Assembly: GCA_001839685.1 (NCBI GenBank)
Contig: MLAK01001470.1
Location: 59,049 to 123,048 of the forward strand
Source: Tritrichomonas foetus
Taxonomy: Eukaryota > Parabasalia > Tritrichomonadida > Tritrichomonadidae
Reading direction: 5' to 3'
Length of the DNA: 64,000 bases
The notes under the pieces were generated by a model. That model did no database searches. It worked only from the letters and a program-made list of their open reading frames with translations, and was not told where the DNA came from. Positions 1 through 9,108 of this stretch are shown here, piece after piece. The translations under genes and the position numbers were made by a program. Position 1 is the stretch's first letter. Every line of letters begins with the position of its first letter.

Positions 1-1
1 G

Positions 2-3000
2 TCATACATTTGTGAGGCGATTTTAAGCACTAACACACAAGATCTAAATACATCTCAAACTGCAAATGATGGAACCCAAAGAGATGTGCTCGATTTGACA
101 GATAATGATATACTGGTAAACCCAACTAATGTCAATCCTCCGCAGAATGCTACGGGTGAATCATCTATGGATCATGAAGGGGATATTATATACGGTACTC
201 CAGTTGATGAGAATAATATAAGATCGTCTGGCAATGATGATCAAGATGATGATAATGTAAGGATTAATGGACCAGAGGATCTATCGGAGGACCCTCACTC
301 TACGCCAAATGATGAACTATTTCAACGCGATCATGATCGCATTCACCCAAGACCTGATATGCAAAACAATGCATACCTTAACAAGGCTTTGAAATGGCAT
401 AGTAAATACTCAGAATTCATTGAGAATGGCTGTCTTTCTCTTCCTAAGCTCGAAAGACGTCACAGGAAGAAAATTAAGAAAGATTTAGATGAATTATACG
501 AAAACAAGATTATACCACTCATCAAGAAATATACGCCACAGACTGATGACGAATGGATTTATTTTGAAGGTGCTATACTCAAATGCGAACACATACTTTA
601 TAAATTCGTAGTTAAGAAGCTACATCTCCGAAGCAATAACACTCGAAACATCAATCATAGTATTTACGAAAGAATCAGAAGGAGAGAAACGATGGATAGG
701 GCCCTTGAAGACTCTAATTCCTTGATAACTATTCTGAAAGAGTTTAAGACTCTCAAGAATATTCCTCTCGAGGAGCGAGATGACTCATGGAATAATAACC
801 TATCTAAGTTAAAAGATGAGCTGTTGCAGATTAGTTTAACTTGCAACGATGAGATTATAGAAAATACATTTGGTACACGAAGTGCTGCGAACCTTAGAAA
901 CTTAGAACAGCAACAAGATGATTGGCTAGATAAGCTTATCTACTGGCTTGAATCATATCTAAACCATAAGTATAATGAGAAAAGCGAGTACGGACTGAAA
1001 GATATAAAGAGAATCCGTAGCTTATACGACGATGATCCAAAGAGATGTTTGGAATACTACATTTATCCCAATGTGTCACCTTGCTTCACGCAAGACCGGG
1101 AAACAACCAAAGATTACTTCACAAATTCATGGTCACTGGTACCGGAGTTTATTGAAGATGATGATTCATGTTGGAATCCACACAGATTGTTGAATGAGGA
1201 AGACATGGATCTATTCTGGAATGCCTTATTAGACAAGAAAGCGCTTCATTCGTTGATATTGAACCGAAACGCTCGCTCGGCACATGGACTGGATGGTCTG
1301 TCGAATGCGCTATTCTCATGTTCAGCTAAGTTAGCATCCAAATATTTCCTCAATATTCTCAAATCAATACGCCAAATACACAAGCTGCCTGAACACTGGA
1401 AAGCGGCCAAGGTGGTATTATTATACAAAAAAGGAGACCCGGACTGCTTAAATAATTGGAGGCCCATTTCAATTACCTCTACCAGCTATAGAATAACTAT
1501 GATGCAATTTGCTCATGCTTTTCAAAGACTAAATGATTCCTCCAGATTCATCTCATTCTACCAGAAAGGTTTCATTCAGGGCTCAAACGGATGCCTTCAA
1601 CATGCCACTACTGTCCAAGAACTAATAAATCATTGTAGCAGAACGAAGGAAGATATTTACATAGCATCCATTGACCTTACAAATGCTTTTGGTGAGATAC
1701 CACACAGATTGATCTTCAACAACCTGAAACACATCGGATTTGATGAAGGGTTCATTGATTTCTTTCGAAATTGCTATAAAGATTCGTATAATATCATTCA
1801 GACGCTAGGATTCAAGACAGATAAGATTACAATTCGTAAAGGCGTTAAACAGGGCTGTCCTATGTCACCCCTCCTCTTTGATGTTGCGATTGATCCTCTT
1901 CTTAGAATTGTTCACGCAAAACATCATGATGATGGAGTTTGTGACACTTGCATTCAGGCATATGCCGATGATATTATTTTGATTAGCAAATCATCACAAG
2001 GTCTTGATAATATGTTGTGCACATTAGAATCTTTCTGCGACTATTCATGTTTGAAGATAAACGCTGCAAAGTGCGGTATCTACACATATATTCTAGATAA
2101 TAACCGAAGAGTCTCGACAGACACAATTTTCCATATCTTTGGCCAAGAGATCCCGAAAATTCAACTTTTGTCGCTCAAAGAATACCTTGGTGCACCAATA
2201 GCTCGATCACACGTGGTGAAAATGGTTCATTCTAATGCATTAATCCAAGAAATTACGAACAAGATCAATTTAATTGATGGGTCTCCGCTACGGCTGAATC
2301 AGAAGCTTGATGCGGTGAGACGCTTCATCATCCCTTCGCTCGATTATGAGCTTACTTGCAACAACTGCAGAATGAATGATCTTAATGCTATCAACAAGTT
2401 AATCAGAAAGATGATTAACTCTCATCTTAATGTAAATTCCACTCCTATAGCGGCTTTCCATGTCGACTGGAAAGATGGTGGCCTTGGCTTGCAAGATCTA
2501 ACGGAAAGAGCGAAAGCTCTATACATTAAAGCATTTATGGAACTTAATTACTGGTCAAATTCCCGCACAAAGTCGCTATTCAAGAAATTTACAATTGACG
2601 AAAGAAATTTCAGGCGCATACAGAAGAATGATGACAATTCGATATTTATGAAATGGAACTTAAACAGCCTGAGGCAGGGTACTCAATCACTGTGCATCAA
2701 AGCGATAAAAGCGCTCAGAAAGCTAAATATTCAGCTCAAGAAGAGTGATGATAATTTCTCATTAGTTGATTTATCAAGCACAACCAATTATGACAAAATC
2801 GACGACACTCACAAATTATTATTGTCATTGAAGCGTATGTTTAACGAAAGGTGGAAACTAAAACTTACTTCCCTTCCACTAAAGGGACATACTTTTCATA
2901 CGACAATCAAGTCGCCTTACAGCTCTTTCTTCTTGAGCCCAGCAGTAACTAAGGCAAACGATGAGATTGTTAAATTTGCGGTTAACGCTCGTTGTAATAA

Positions 3001-3799
3001 TCTACCAACAGGTGAAGTTGTTGCCCACGGAGATGTAACTCCACAATGCATTATTTGTCATCAAGGCCTCGATAACTTGAAACATAGACTCAACTGTTGT
3101 AATGTTCGGAAGTCCGAATATAAAATAAGACATAACTACGTAGTCGAAGATATTATCAAAGCTATCGATGACGTTCATCAACAACATTNCCTATTTCACC
3201 GATCAAAGACAATTCGTTTCAATGGATTAAACAACTTGGAAGACGATAACAAAAGATTGATGCCGGACATCTGGTTTATTGATCATACCAATAATGTCTT
3301 AAACATCATTGAAGTTAGTGTCCCCTATGGTTGCATCAGCGAAAGAAATGGTGGGGTTTCAACGCTTGACCTAACAATCGAGGAAAAGAGGATGAAATAT
3401 GCTCACTTATGTGAAGATTGTGAAAACAAATCAAATATGAAGGTACAGTTCTACCCTATTATTGTTAGTTCACTAGGTGCTATCCCAAAACAAACCTTAT
3501 CTGCATTGAAGAGACTCCTCAAGAACAATATGAGTAAAGTGAAATATTATGCTCATGAGATCTCGTTCAGTGCAATTAGAGGTTCTGCAAGAATATACTG
3601 GAACACTGGTAAGTTTAACAACAATAGTGTGGATAATAATGTTGGTAGGAATAATAATGCTTATCATGATCATAATGGAAGTGAAAACGACGATACAGAT
3701 GATAACACAGATCATGGAAATGACGCTGATAATAATATAATGACACTAGGTACTCAATCTTCTCCCGTAGAGATACAAGATGACACTTCTTCTCAATGA
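2..3799 (+). CDS. Non-LTR (LINE-type) retrotransposon protein, reverse transcriptase plus restriction-like endonuclease, 5'-partial
   Basis: The frame is open from base 2 with no in-frame ATG (a GTG at 86 is unlikely to be the start), so the gene begins left of the window. An acidic, disordered-looking N-terminus precedes a reverse transcriptase domain with IDLTNAF (motif A, near 1670), QGCPMSPLLF (near 1850) and the catalytic YADD at 1961-1972. Near the C-terminus is a Cys/His knuckle C-x2-C-x8-H-x4-C (3047-3100), then RHN, then PDI (3263-3271) and a Glu at 3311-3313. That order is typical of the restriction-enzyme-like endonuclease of R2/NeSL/CRE-type LINEs. No LTR or RNase H is visible. 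An Asn/Asp-rich tail ends at TGA. One ambiguous base (N at 3189) leaves the frame intact. Its GC looks higher than the surrounding DNA, fitting a mobile gene. It probably nicks a target and reverse-transcribes its own RNA there; the target is unknown. Confidence 0.9.
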   Translation, partial: SYICEAILSTNTQDLNTSQTANDGTQRDVLDLTDNDILVNPTNVNPPQNATGESSMDHEGDIIYGTPVDENNIRSSGNDDQDDDNVRINGPEDLSEDPHSTPNDELFQRDHDRIHPRPDMQNNAYLNKALKWHSKYSEFIENGCLSLPKLERRHRKKIKKDLDELYENKIIPLIKKYTPQTDDEWIYFEGAILKCEHILYKFVVKKLHLRSNNTRNINHSIYERIRRRETMDRALEDSNSLITILKEFKTLKNIPLEERDDSWNNNLSKLKDELLQISLTCNDEIIENTFGTRSAANLRNLEQQQDDWLDKLIYWLESYLNHKYNEKSEYGLKDIKRIRSLYDDDPKRCLEYYIYPNVSPCFTQDRETTKDYFTNSWSLVPEFIEDDDSCWNPHRLLNEEDMDLFWNALLDKKALHSLILNRNARSAHGLDGLSNALFSCSAKLASKYFLNILKSIRQIHKLPEHWKAAKVVLLYKKGDPDCLNNWRPISITSTSYRITMMQFAHAFQRLNDSSRFISFYQKGFIQGSNGCLQHATTVQELINHCSRTKEDIYIASIDLTNAFGEIPHRLIFNNLKHIGFDEGFIDFFRNCYKDSYNIIQTLGFKTDKITIRKGVKQGCPMSPLLFDVAIDPLLRIVHAKHHDDGVCDTCIQAYADDIILISKSSQGLDNMLCTLESFCDYSCLKINAAKCGIYTYILDNNRRVSTDTIFHIFGQEIPKIQLLSLKEYLGAPIARSHVVKMVHSNALIQEITNKINLIDGSPLRLNQKLDAVRRFIIPSLDYELTCNNCRMNDLNAINKLIRKMINSHLNVNSTPIAAFHVDWKDGGLGLQDLTERAKALYIKAFMELNYWSNSRTKSLFKKFTIDERNFRRIQKNDDNSIFMKWNLNSLRQGTQSLCIKAIKALRKLNIQLKKSDDNFSLVDLSSTTNYDKIDDTHKLLLSLKRMFNERWKLKLTSLPLKGHTFHTTIKSPYSSFFLSPAVTKANDEIVKFAVNARCNNLPTGEVVAHGDVTPQCIICHQGLDNLKHRLNCCNVRKSEYKIRHNYVVEDIIKAIDDVHQQHXLFHRSKTIRFNGLNNLEDDNKRLMPDIWFIDHTNNVLNIIEVSVPYGCISERNGGVSTLDLTIEEKRMKYAHLCEDCENKSNMKVQFYPIIVSSLGAIPKQTLSALKRLLKNNMSKVKYYAHEISFSAIRGSARIYWNTGKFNNNSVDNNVGRNNNAYHDHNGSENDDTDDNTDHGNDADNNIMTLGTQSSPVEIQDDTSSQ
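29..41 (+). promoter_or_regulatory. Possible trichomonad-type branch point / 3' splice motif
   Basis: ACTAACACACAAG differs only by one extra A from the combined branch-point and 3' splice consensus known for Trichomonas introns (ACTAACACACAG). It lies inside the open frame of the retrotransposon ORF, so it may simply be coding sequence. No matching 5' splice site can be seen because the window starts here. Confidence 0.25.
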
Positions 3800-3820
3800 A
3801 GTTGTGTCATCGCCCTGAAA

Positions 3821-3849
3821 ATCCGAATACGTCTTCATATGATTCGGAT
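3821..3849. repeat. Hairpin-forming inverted repeat downstream of the retrotransposon ORF
   Basis: ATCCGAAT (3821-3828) and ATTCGGAT (3842-3849) form an 8-bp stem with a 13-nt loop, 22 nt after the stop codon. The palindrome TCATATGA occurs twice nearby (3835-3842, 3856-3863). It could be a 3' UTR structure recognised by the reverse transcriptase; this is inferred from position only. Confidence 0.4.
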
Positions 3850-5087
3850 ACTGGATCATATGACTTTTTTGGCTTAATAAATCTATTTTAGCATTGGTGC
3901 GTTTGCATAATGCTTACTTATCTACTAATAAATAAACAATCCCTGCGGGACCACTTTTTTCCCTTTTTTATTATTTTGTTGTCTTTACGGTTTCTGATAG
4001 AATGTAAATTATGAACAATAACATTTCGTTTTTTTGCTTCATTTTGTGTTCTACGAACAATTCTTTCCAGTTTGAAATCATTAGTTGATTATTGGCAGCA
4101 TTTATCAAATCAGGTTTGTACTTCTTTCATCCTTACTATTTTGCTATAAAATCATTTCAACATTGCTTCTACCTTTTAATTTCCTTCTAGATTTTTTGAA
4201 TATCTTACGATATGCATAAAATCTTCTCTGAACCTTTTTGTATCAACCCATTTCAAAAAGTTAAATTTATAACATTCTACATGCAAAAGTAAAATGCGAA
4301 TTGTCCCAATCATATTTTTTCTTGATCGAAGTACATTGGAAACATATCAAAGAAACATAGTTCCATGATTAAGTGGTAAAACGCAGAAAAGGAACTCAGA
4401 AATGTATTGTCTCTTTCAAGGTATCAAATAATCAACCTTTTTTTGACAAATCATATGAAATGCTCTCAAAAAAATTAACCGAATTCTATGGAAAATCGTT
4501 TAGTTCCGTTTTTATTTACTTTTGTAAGAGTCATCATAATTATTCAAAAACTTGATGGAAGATTTTATGCATCAAATCAATAAATGAAATTACCCAAAGA
4601 AATTTAATTTAATGATCGATATCTATTATTGAGTATAGTATTAGTAAGATATCAAATTATATTTATAGTTTAAATAACAAAAATTTCAAAGTAATGACAA
4701 AGATATATATCATTTTGAATCATAATTATTTTTGACACTTTTCGGAATTGTATATTATTCTCAAAAACTACGAATAATCATATCAAAAAATATTATTCAG
4801 AACTTTACGCTATTTTCACTTCATTGTTATAACGTAAAACAAAAAATCGACATGATAAAAGAATCGAATTAATGTATTAAATCTAAACACAGAGGAAAAA
4901 ATTTACATAAAATCTTGGATAATCTGTATAATCAAAGTTTCAAAAAATAATTGAAATTCAGAAGAAATTTCAGAAAAATTCAATGAATAATTATGTGTTA
5001 ATCCGGCAAAAATTTGAATTGCGAATATATTTTTTGAGAGATGTAATGTGTGTGTAAAAGAATTCATAACTGATTCATTTTTCAAAG
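3850..5087. other. Intergenic, 1.2 kb
   Basis: AT-rich sequence with no supported gene. It probably contains the 3' UTR of the retrotransposon, but no poly(A) end or target-site duplication could be found to fix its 3' boundary. A GTG-started 60-codon frame at 4373-4555 is not supported. Confidence 0.5.
5075..5079 (+). promoter_or_regulatory. Initiator-like element (TCATT) of the 5088 gene
   Basis: TCATT matches the trichomonad initiator pattern TCAYW, with its A 11 nt before the ATG. The surrounding TCATTTTTCAAA is also found at identical spacing before the subtilisin ATG at 22703. Confidence 0.5.
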
Positions 5088-5711
5088 ATGCTGGCGCCTG
5101 ATGTTTGCTGTGATTGCAAAAACATCTGTGTTACAGGTGAACGATCCCATCGTCCTCTTTCACATCACATACAGCACAGTAGGTGCCACATCGATAATGA
5201 AAACAATAGCGCAAATCCAGTTTACCGCATCCACGGCTCATCAATCAAAATGTTCAACATATTGCAAGTGTCAATCAGACCGCTTAATACACGAGAGGTT
5301 GAAGCAACTTGTCTTGAGTGTGGAAAAAGCATAATCGTGTATGCATCAGGAAAAGGTGCTTTTTGTCAATTTGTTGATGACAATAACGATAAAGTTCGCA
5401 AAAAGTCACGAAGCTTCTCATCAGAGGGGTCAATTGAAAGCATCGGCTCAGATTTACTTCCAAAGAGCCTCCAGCAACTTTTCTGTAGAGAAATTGATCA
5501 ATTCGACTTTTCGAGCCTTGATTATGGTTTAGTTGATAATGAAATTGAACCGTTACCAAGGAAATCTGAAACAATCAGATTATCTGATATTGAAGAAGAA
5601 GATGATGACTTCGATTTGATGTTCTCTAATTCAATTGAACCATTTGTAGGAAGCTTTTGTGACAGTGGAAGATTCACAATTGATGCTAATTATTTAAATT
5701 TGGCCGATTGA
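5088..5711 (+). CDS. Small cysteine-containing protein of unknown function
   Basis: A 207-residue protein with an ATG start supported by an initiator-like TCATT 11 nt upstream. The N-terminal half has Cys clusters (CCDC near residue 7, CLEC near residue 75, further single Cys and several His) that could bind zinc, though the spacing matches no finger I can name. The C-terminal half is acidic and Ser-rich (an EEEDDD run near residue 170) and probably disordered. No signal peptide or membrane segment. The next gene is convergent. I do not recognise the family. Confidence 0.7.
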   Translation: MLAPDVCCDCKNICVTGERSHRPLSHHIQHSRCHIDNENNSANPVYRIHGSSIKMFNILQVSIRPLNTREVEATCLECGKSIIVYASGKGAFCQFVDDNNDKVRKKSRSFSSEGSIESIGSDLLPKSLQQLFCREIDQFDFSSLDYGLVDNEIEPLPRKSETIRLSDIEEEDDDFDLMFSNSIEPFVGSFCDSGRFTIDANYLNLAD

Positions 5712-5912
5712 GATATATTGGCCCATATAGTTACCCTTATTTAATTCTGTTCTCTTTGAATGCGAAAACAAAATAGATGCGGCAGAATGGAAGAAAAAAA
5801 AAATCGGATGTAAGTGAAAATTATGTAAAATGAAAATTTACTGTATCATTATGTGGTTTTTTAAACCTCAGAAAAGCAGTTGCATTTTCTAAAATTTAGT
5901 TTCTATATCTCT

Positions 5913-5951
<39 letters not shown>

Positions 5952-6433
5952 CTCTTTATTCTTTCCTTCACTTTTTCGTTTTAGATTTAAACTATATACT
6001 GGAGTTTACAATTGGATGCAACAATTTCCTTATTAGTATCTCTCTCCAAATTCGATTTTTTTAAAAAAATAAAAAACAAACTGCAAATCATTCATAATAA
6101 ATGAAATGTGAATATTCCACATGTTTGGTAAAACATGATCCAATTGTATTGTTTGGTATAGAAAATGAGAAATTTGTGTTCTTGAACTTCAAGAGAAATA
6201 TAAAATAAATAATAGTAAAGAACAGACAATGAGAAAATGTGTAAAAGAAACAAAAAGAAAAAAGAAATAAAAATAGAGAGAAGAAAGATAAATAACATGA
6301 CTTTTAACTATGAACAAATAAGAATATCCGCAAATATCATGAATAAAATAAATGAAAAACACACTTTACAAAAATTTCTAAAAAAAAAAAAATAAATCTC
6401 ATAAATACTGTAAAAAACTAAAAACAAATATGC
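5712..6433. other. Intergenic between convergent genes, 0.7 kb
   Basis: AT-rich with no supported gene. It contains the 37-nt T homopolymer listed separately. Confidence 0.6.
5915..5951. repeat. Poly(T)37 homopolymer
   Basis: An uninterrupted run of 37 T on the + strand, followed by a C/T-rich stretch. It lies about 200 nt after the stop of the 5088 gene. It may be a slippage-prone tract, or the A-tail of something retroposed on the minus strand. Confidence 0.95.
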
Positions 6434-7996
6434 TTAATGTTGTACACATTTTCTACAATGATCAAATATGCAACTTTCTTCACCAATTACATCAGCATAT
6501 TCCCCGCAAATTACACATTTTCTCTTTTGCATAAAATTCAATGCAAGCTTTGCTTCGAAAAGTGGTCTCTTTCTTTCAATTACTCCACCAAGAAGCTGAT
6601 CTATCTCTTGTGAAGTTAGTGATTCTGGAATTCGAAGCGCTTTATCAAAATTATAAAAGGAAAATTCGTTACCTAATTCTACATCAAAAATTTCCACGCC
6701 ATTTGGAGAAATTGGACTTCCTCGGAAATTTCTTAATAATTTTCGAATTTCACAATCAATTTCCATGTGAGTTTCGAATGCCTTCATTGCATCACCAACA
6801 TGATTATCAAGTGTATTTTTGCTTGCATCATCCATTTTGTCAGAAAAAGTGAGCTGCATCATCATTTCAAAAGCAGAAGTCACTCTTTCCAATCTAGTGA
6901 TAGATTCAAAAGCCTTTGCTGACGAAATATAACGTGAATATCGAAGCGATTCGCCAAATTTTGTAAGACATTTGTAAGTTTCTGTTGTTTTGTCATGCAA
7001 AAACTCTTCTCGTTGTCCAGGAAAAACTGCACAAATTTTGTATGGAGTTCCACGCTTGATTTCAGATGTGAATGAAGTCAAAGCTTTATTAAGTGAAGCA
7101 AGAACACGATTTCCAGCACGCCTTTCTTTCATTTTGTTTAAAGTTGAAGCAGCAATTTCAGAAAGAATGAGTGCCTCAGGAAAGGTGATGTCATCAGTGA
7201 TTCTTTCAATCATTGAATCCAAGACACCTTCAATTTCAGCATCAGAATCAGCGTGTGAAGCACGTTTTATGAATTGCTTTCCAATTTTTATGGCATTGAT
7301 AATTTCTTCAATGAAAGAGTCGGCAGTGACTTTGGCGGCCATTGATGCTTTGTGCATTGATAGTAGCTTTTCCAGACGAGAAATCAGGTCATTTGATGCG
7401 TGAATAATATTTTTAATATTATTTGGATTTTTGATGATTTCGTTTGAAACGACATTTAGCGCATCACGATCAGCATATTGCAAAATTTCTCTGGCGGGTC
7501 TGACGCTCCTCAATTTCAATGATTCGGAAATTTGTTTTAATTCACCGTTGACGACTTTTTCTAAGGCGCATAATGACGACGAAACATCCGAAGGTGATAC
7601 TGAAGACGAATTTTTTGATTTGAGGGGTAAATATTTTTGGACGTGGGATGCGGTTACTTTTTTGCTGGAAAGATTTGAAAGGCGGTATGCATATACGGCG
7701 AGAATCAGAGCGGTTTTGAGGTTGCTTTGGTCGATTTCGGTGAAGATTGAATCTTCGAGGATTGGCGAATCTTGAATCAGCCAAGAGAGGACAAATTTTG
7801 TGAATAATGTTTCGTTGTATTTTGGAAGTGGAACTTTTAAGCAGGCCTTGATAAGCCTTCTTTTGTTATGCGTGAAATCGATTTGTTGCGGTGTGCTCGA
7901 AAACAAAGCGTTTGCAAGGACCTTTGCTGCTTCTGTTGTCGCATTCTGGCCTGCAAATAAGGTGCAGAAGCTATTTGAGAGATTGTTCTGAATCAT
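6434..7996 (-). CDS. Unknown protein with a C-terminal cysteine cluster
   Basis: A 520-residue protein. The frame is open further upstream to 8053, but only from a GTG; the first ATG is at 7996, with TCATT about 26 nt before it, so I place the start there. Most of the protein is predicted helical by eye, without a recognisable catalytic motif. The last 30 residues carry Cys in the pattern C-x2-C-x10-C-x5-C-x2-C, plus a His between, suggesting one small zinc-binding knuckle. No signal peptide or membrane segment. Function unknown; a scaffold or vesicle-trafficking subunit ending in a treble-clef or RING-like finger is possible but not demonstrated. Confidence 0.8.
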   Translation of the reverse strand: MIQNNLSNSFCTLFAGQNATTEAAKVLANALFSSTPQQIDFTHNKRRLIKACLKVPLPKYNETLFTKFVLSWLIQDSPILEDSIFTEIDQSNLKTALILAVYAYRLSNLSSKKVTASHVQKYLPLKSKNSSSVSPSDVSSSLCALEKVVNGELKQISESLKLRSVRPAREILQYADRDALNVVSNEIIKNPNNIKNIIHASNDLISRLEKLLSMHKASMAAKVTADSFIEEIINAIKIGKQFIKRASHADSDAEIEGVLDSMIERITDDITFPEALILSEIAASTLNKMKERRAGNRVLASLNKALTSFTSEIKRGTPYKICAVFPGQREEFLHDKTTETYKCLTKFGESLRYSRYISSAKAFESITRLERVTSAFEMMMQLTFSDKMDDASKNTLDNHVGDAMKAFETHMEIDCEIRKLLRNFRGSPISPNGVEIFDVELGNEFSFYNFDKALRIPESLTSQEIDQLLGGVIERKRPLFEAKLALNFMQKRKCVICGEYADVIGEESCIFDHCRKCVQH

Positions 7997-9108
7997 AATG
8001 GATGGATGAAGTAAATAAAAATGAATTGAAATTTTGGGAGGAATTGAAAACACATTTATATTTAATTTTTTATTTTCTTTGTTGAAAAAGCAGTTCTATC
8101 AGAATTATTTCTAATGATAAAATTGACATCGGAATAAAAATTGAATAATATTGAATGTAACTTAAGAAAATTGTAAGAACAATAAAATCTTGTACTGGAA
8201 AATCTCATAAAAAGTGAGATTTTTAAAAAGGATATCAATTATTGATCACAGTATTTTTTGTGAAGAATTCAAATGCTATGTCAAAAAACCCATCTTGATA
8301 GTTTTTTTTACCCTCAAATTAACAGAAATAGATTGACTTACAAATATATTTGACACGAATTTGATTGTCTTTCTGTTGTCAGGAATCAAACGAATTACGA
8401 TATTTTATAAGAATTCAATAAATGTGTTGATAGAACTAGATCCAGAATGTTTTATCTAAAGATTTTCAGAACGGGAAATTGCAACTTTTTCAAATAATTA
8501 TAAAGCGTAGTTAGGAATATTGAAATAAGATTTTTAATTATTTCTGTGATAATAGATATAAAATTGAATATTATGGAATTTTTTTTGAGTTTGATTACAG
8601 ATAATTTGTTTCTAAAATATATCATGACAAACTTATGGAAACACAATAACAAGAAATGTAATTTGTTTTAGAAATTAATTTATATCTAATTATACACATG
8701 ATTTTCTATTTCGTTCATTCATTCATTTTGTCAATGTTGTGAATTACTTTGATAACCATAGTTGAAGAATTGCAAATAGTTCTACTATTTCTATAGTAGA
8801 TTTAATTATATACTCAATGAGTTCGGCTCTTAGTGAAATTTTCCATGTAATTCTGCCATTTTCATTAAAAGCCCAAAACTAGTTCATATGTTTATAAAAC
8901 CTATTTGCAATCCAGCACACCATGAGTCATATTTTATCTATGTTTTTTTCATGTTTGGTTTCAATTCGATCTATGATCATTATGATGCCAGATAGCCTCT
9001 CAAATCACATTTTTGCAAGTTAGCCAATTATGAATTGAAATTCATTGAAAAAATTCGATTTGAGGTTTTTCTGAGGAAAAGTGACAAATCATATTAATAC
9101 ATAAAATC
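7997..9108. other. Intergenic between divergent genes, 1.1 kb
   Basis: AT-rich with no supported gene. It carries the upstream regions of both neighbours, including TCATA at 9089-9093 and GGAAAAGTGAC at 9075-9085 before the + strand gene. Confidence 0.6.
9089..9093 (+). promoter_or_regulatory. Initiator-like TCATA of the 9109 gene
   Basis: Matches TCAYW, with its A 18 nt upstream of the ATG. GGAAAAGTGAC just before it resembles the AAAAAGTT motif seen upstream of other genes here. Confidence 0.35.

Noticed and set aside
4371..4450. tRNA A-box-like sequence (AAGTGGTAAAACGC)
   Set aside because: No B box (GGTTCGA type), no acceptor stem and no clover-leaf could be formed nearby.
7997..8053. 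N-terminal extension of the 6434-7996 gene
   Set aside because: It begins at GTG; the peptide looks like translated leader and the first ATG is at 7996.
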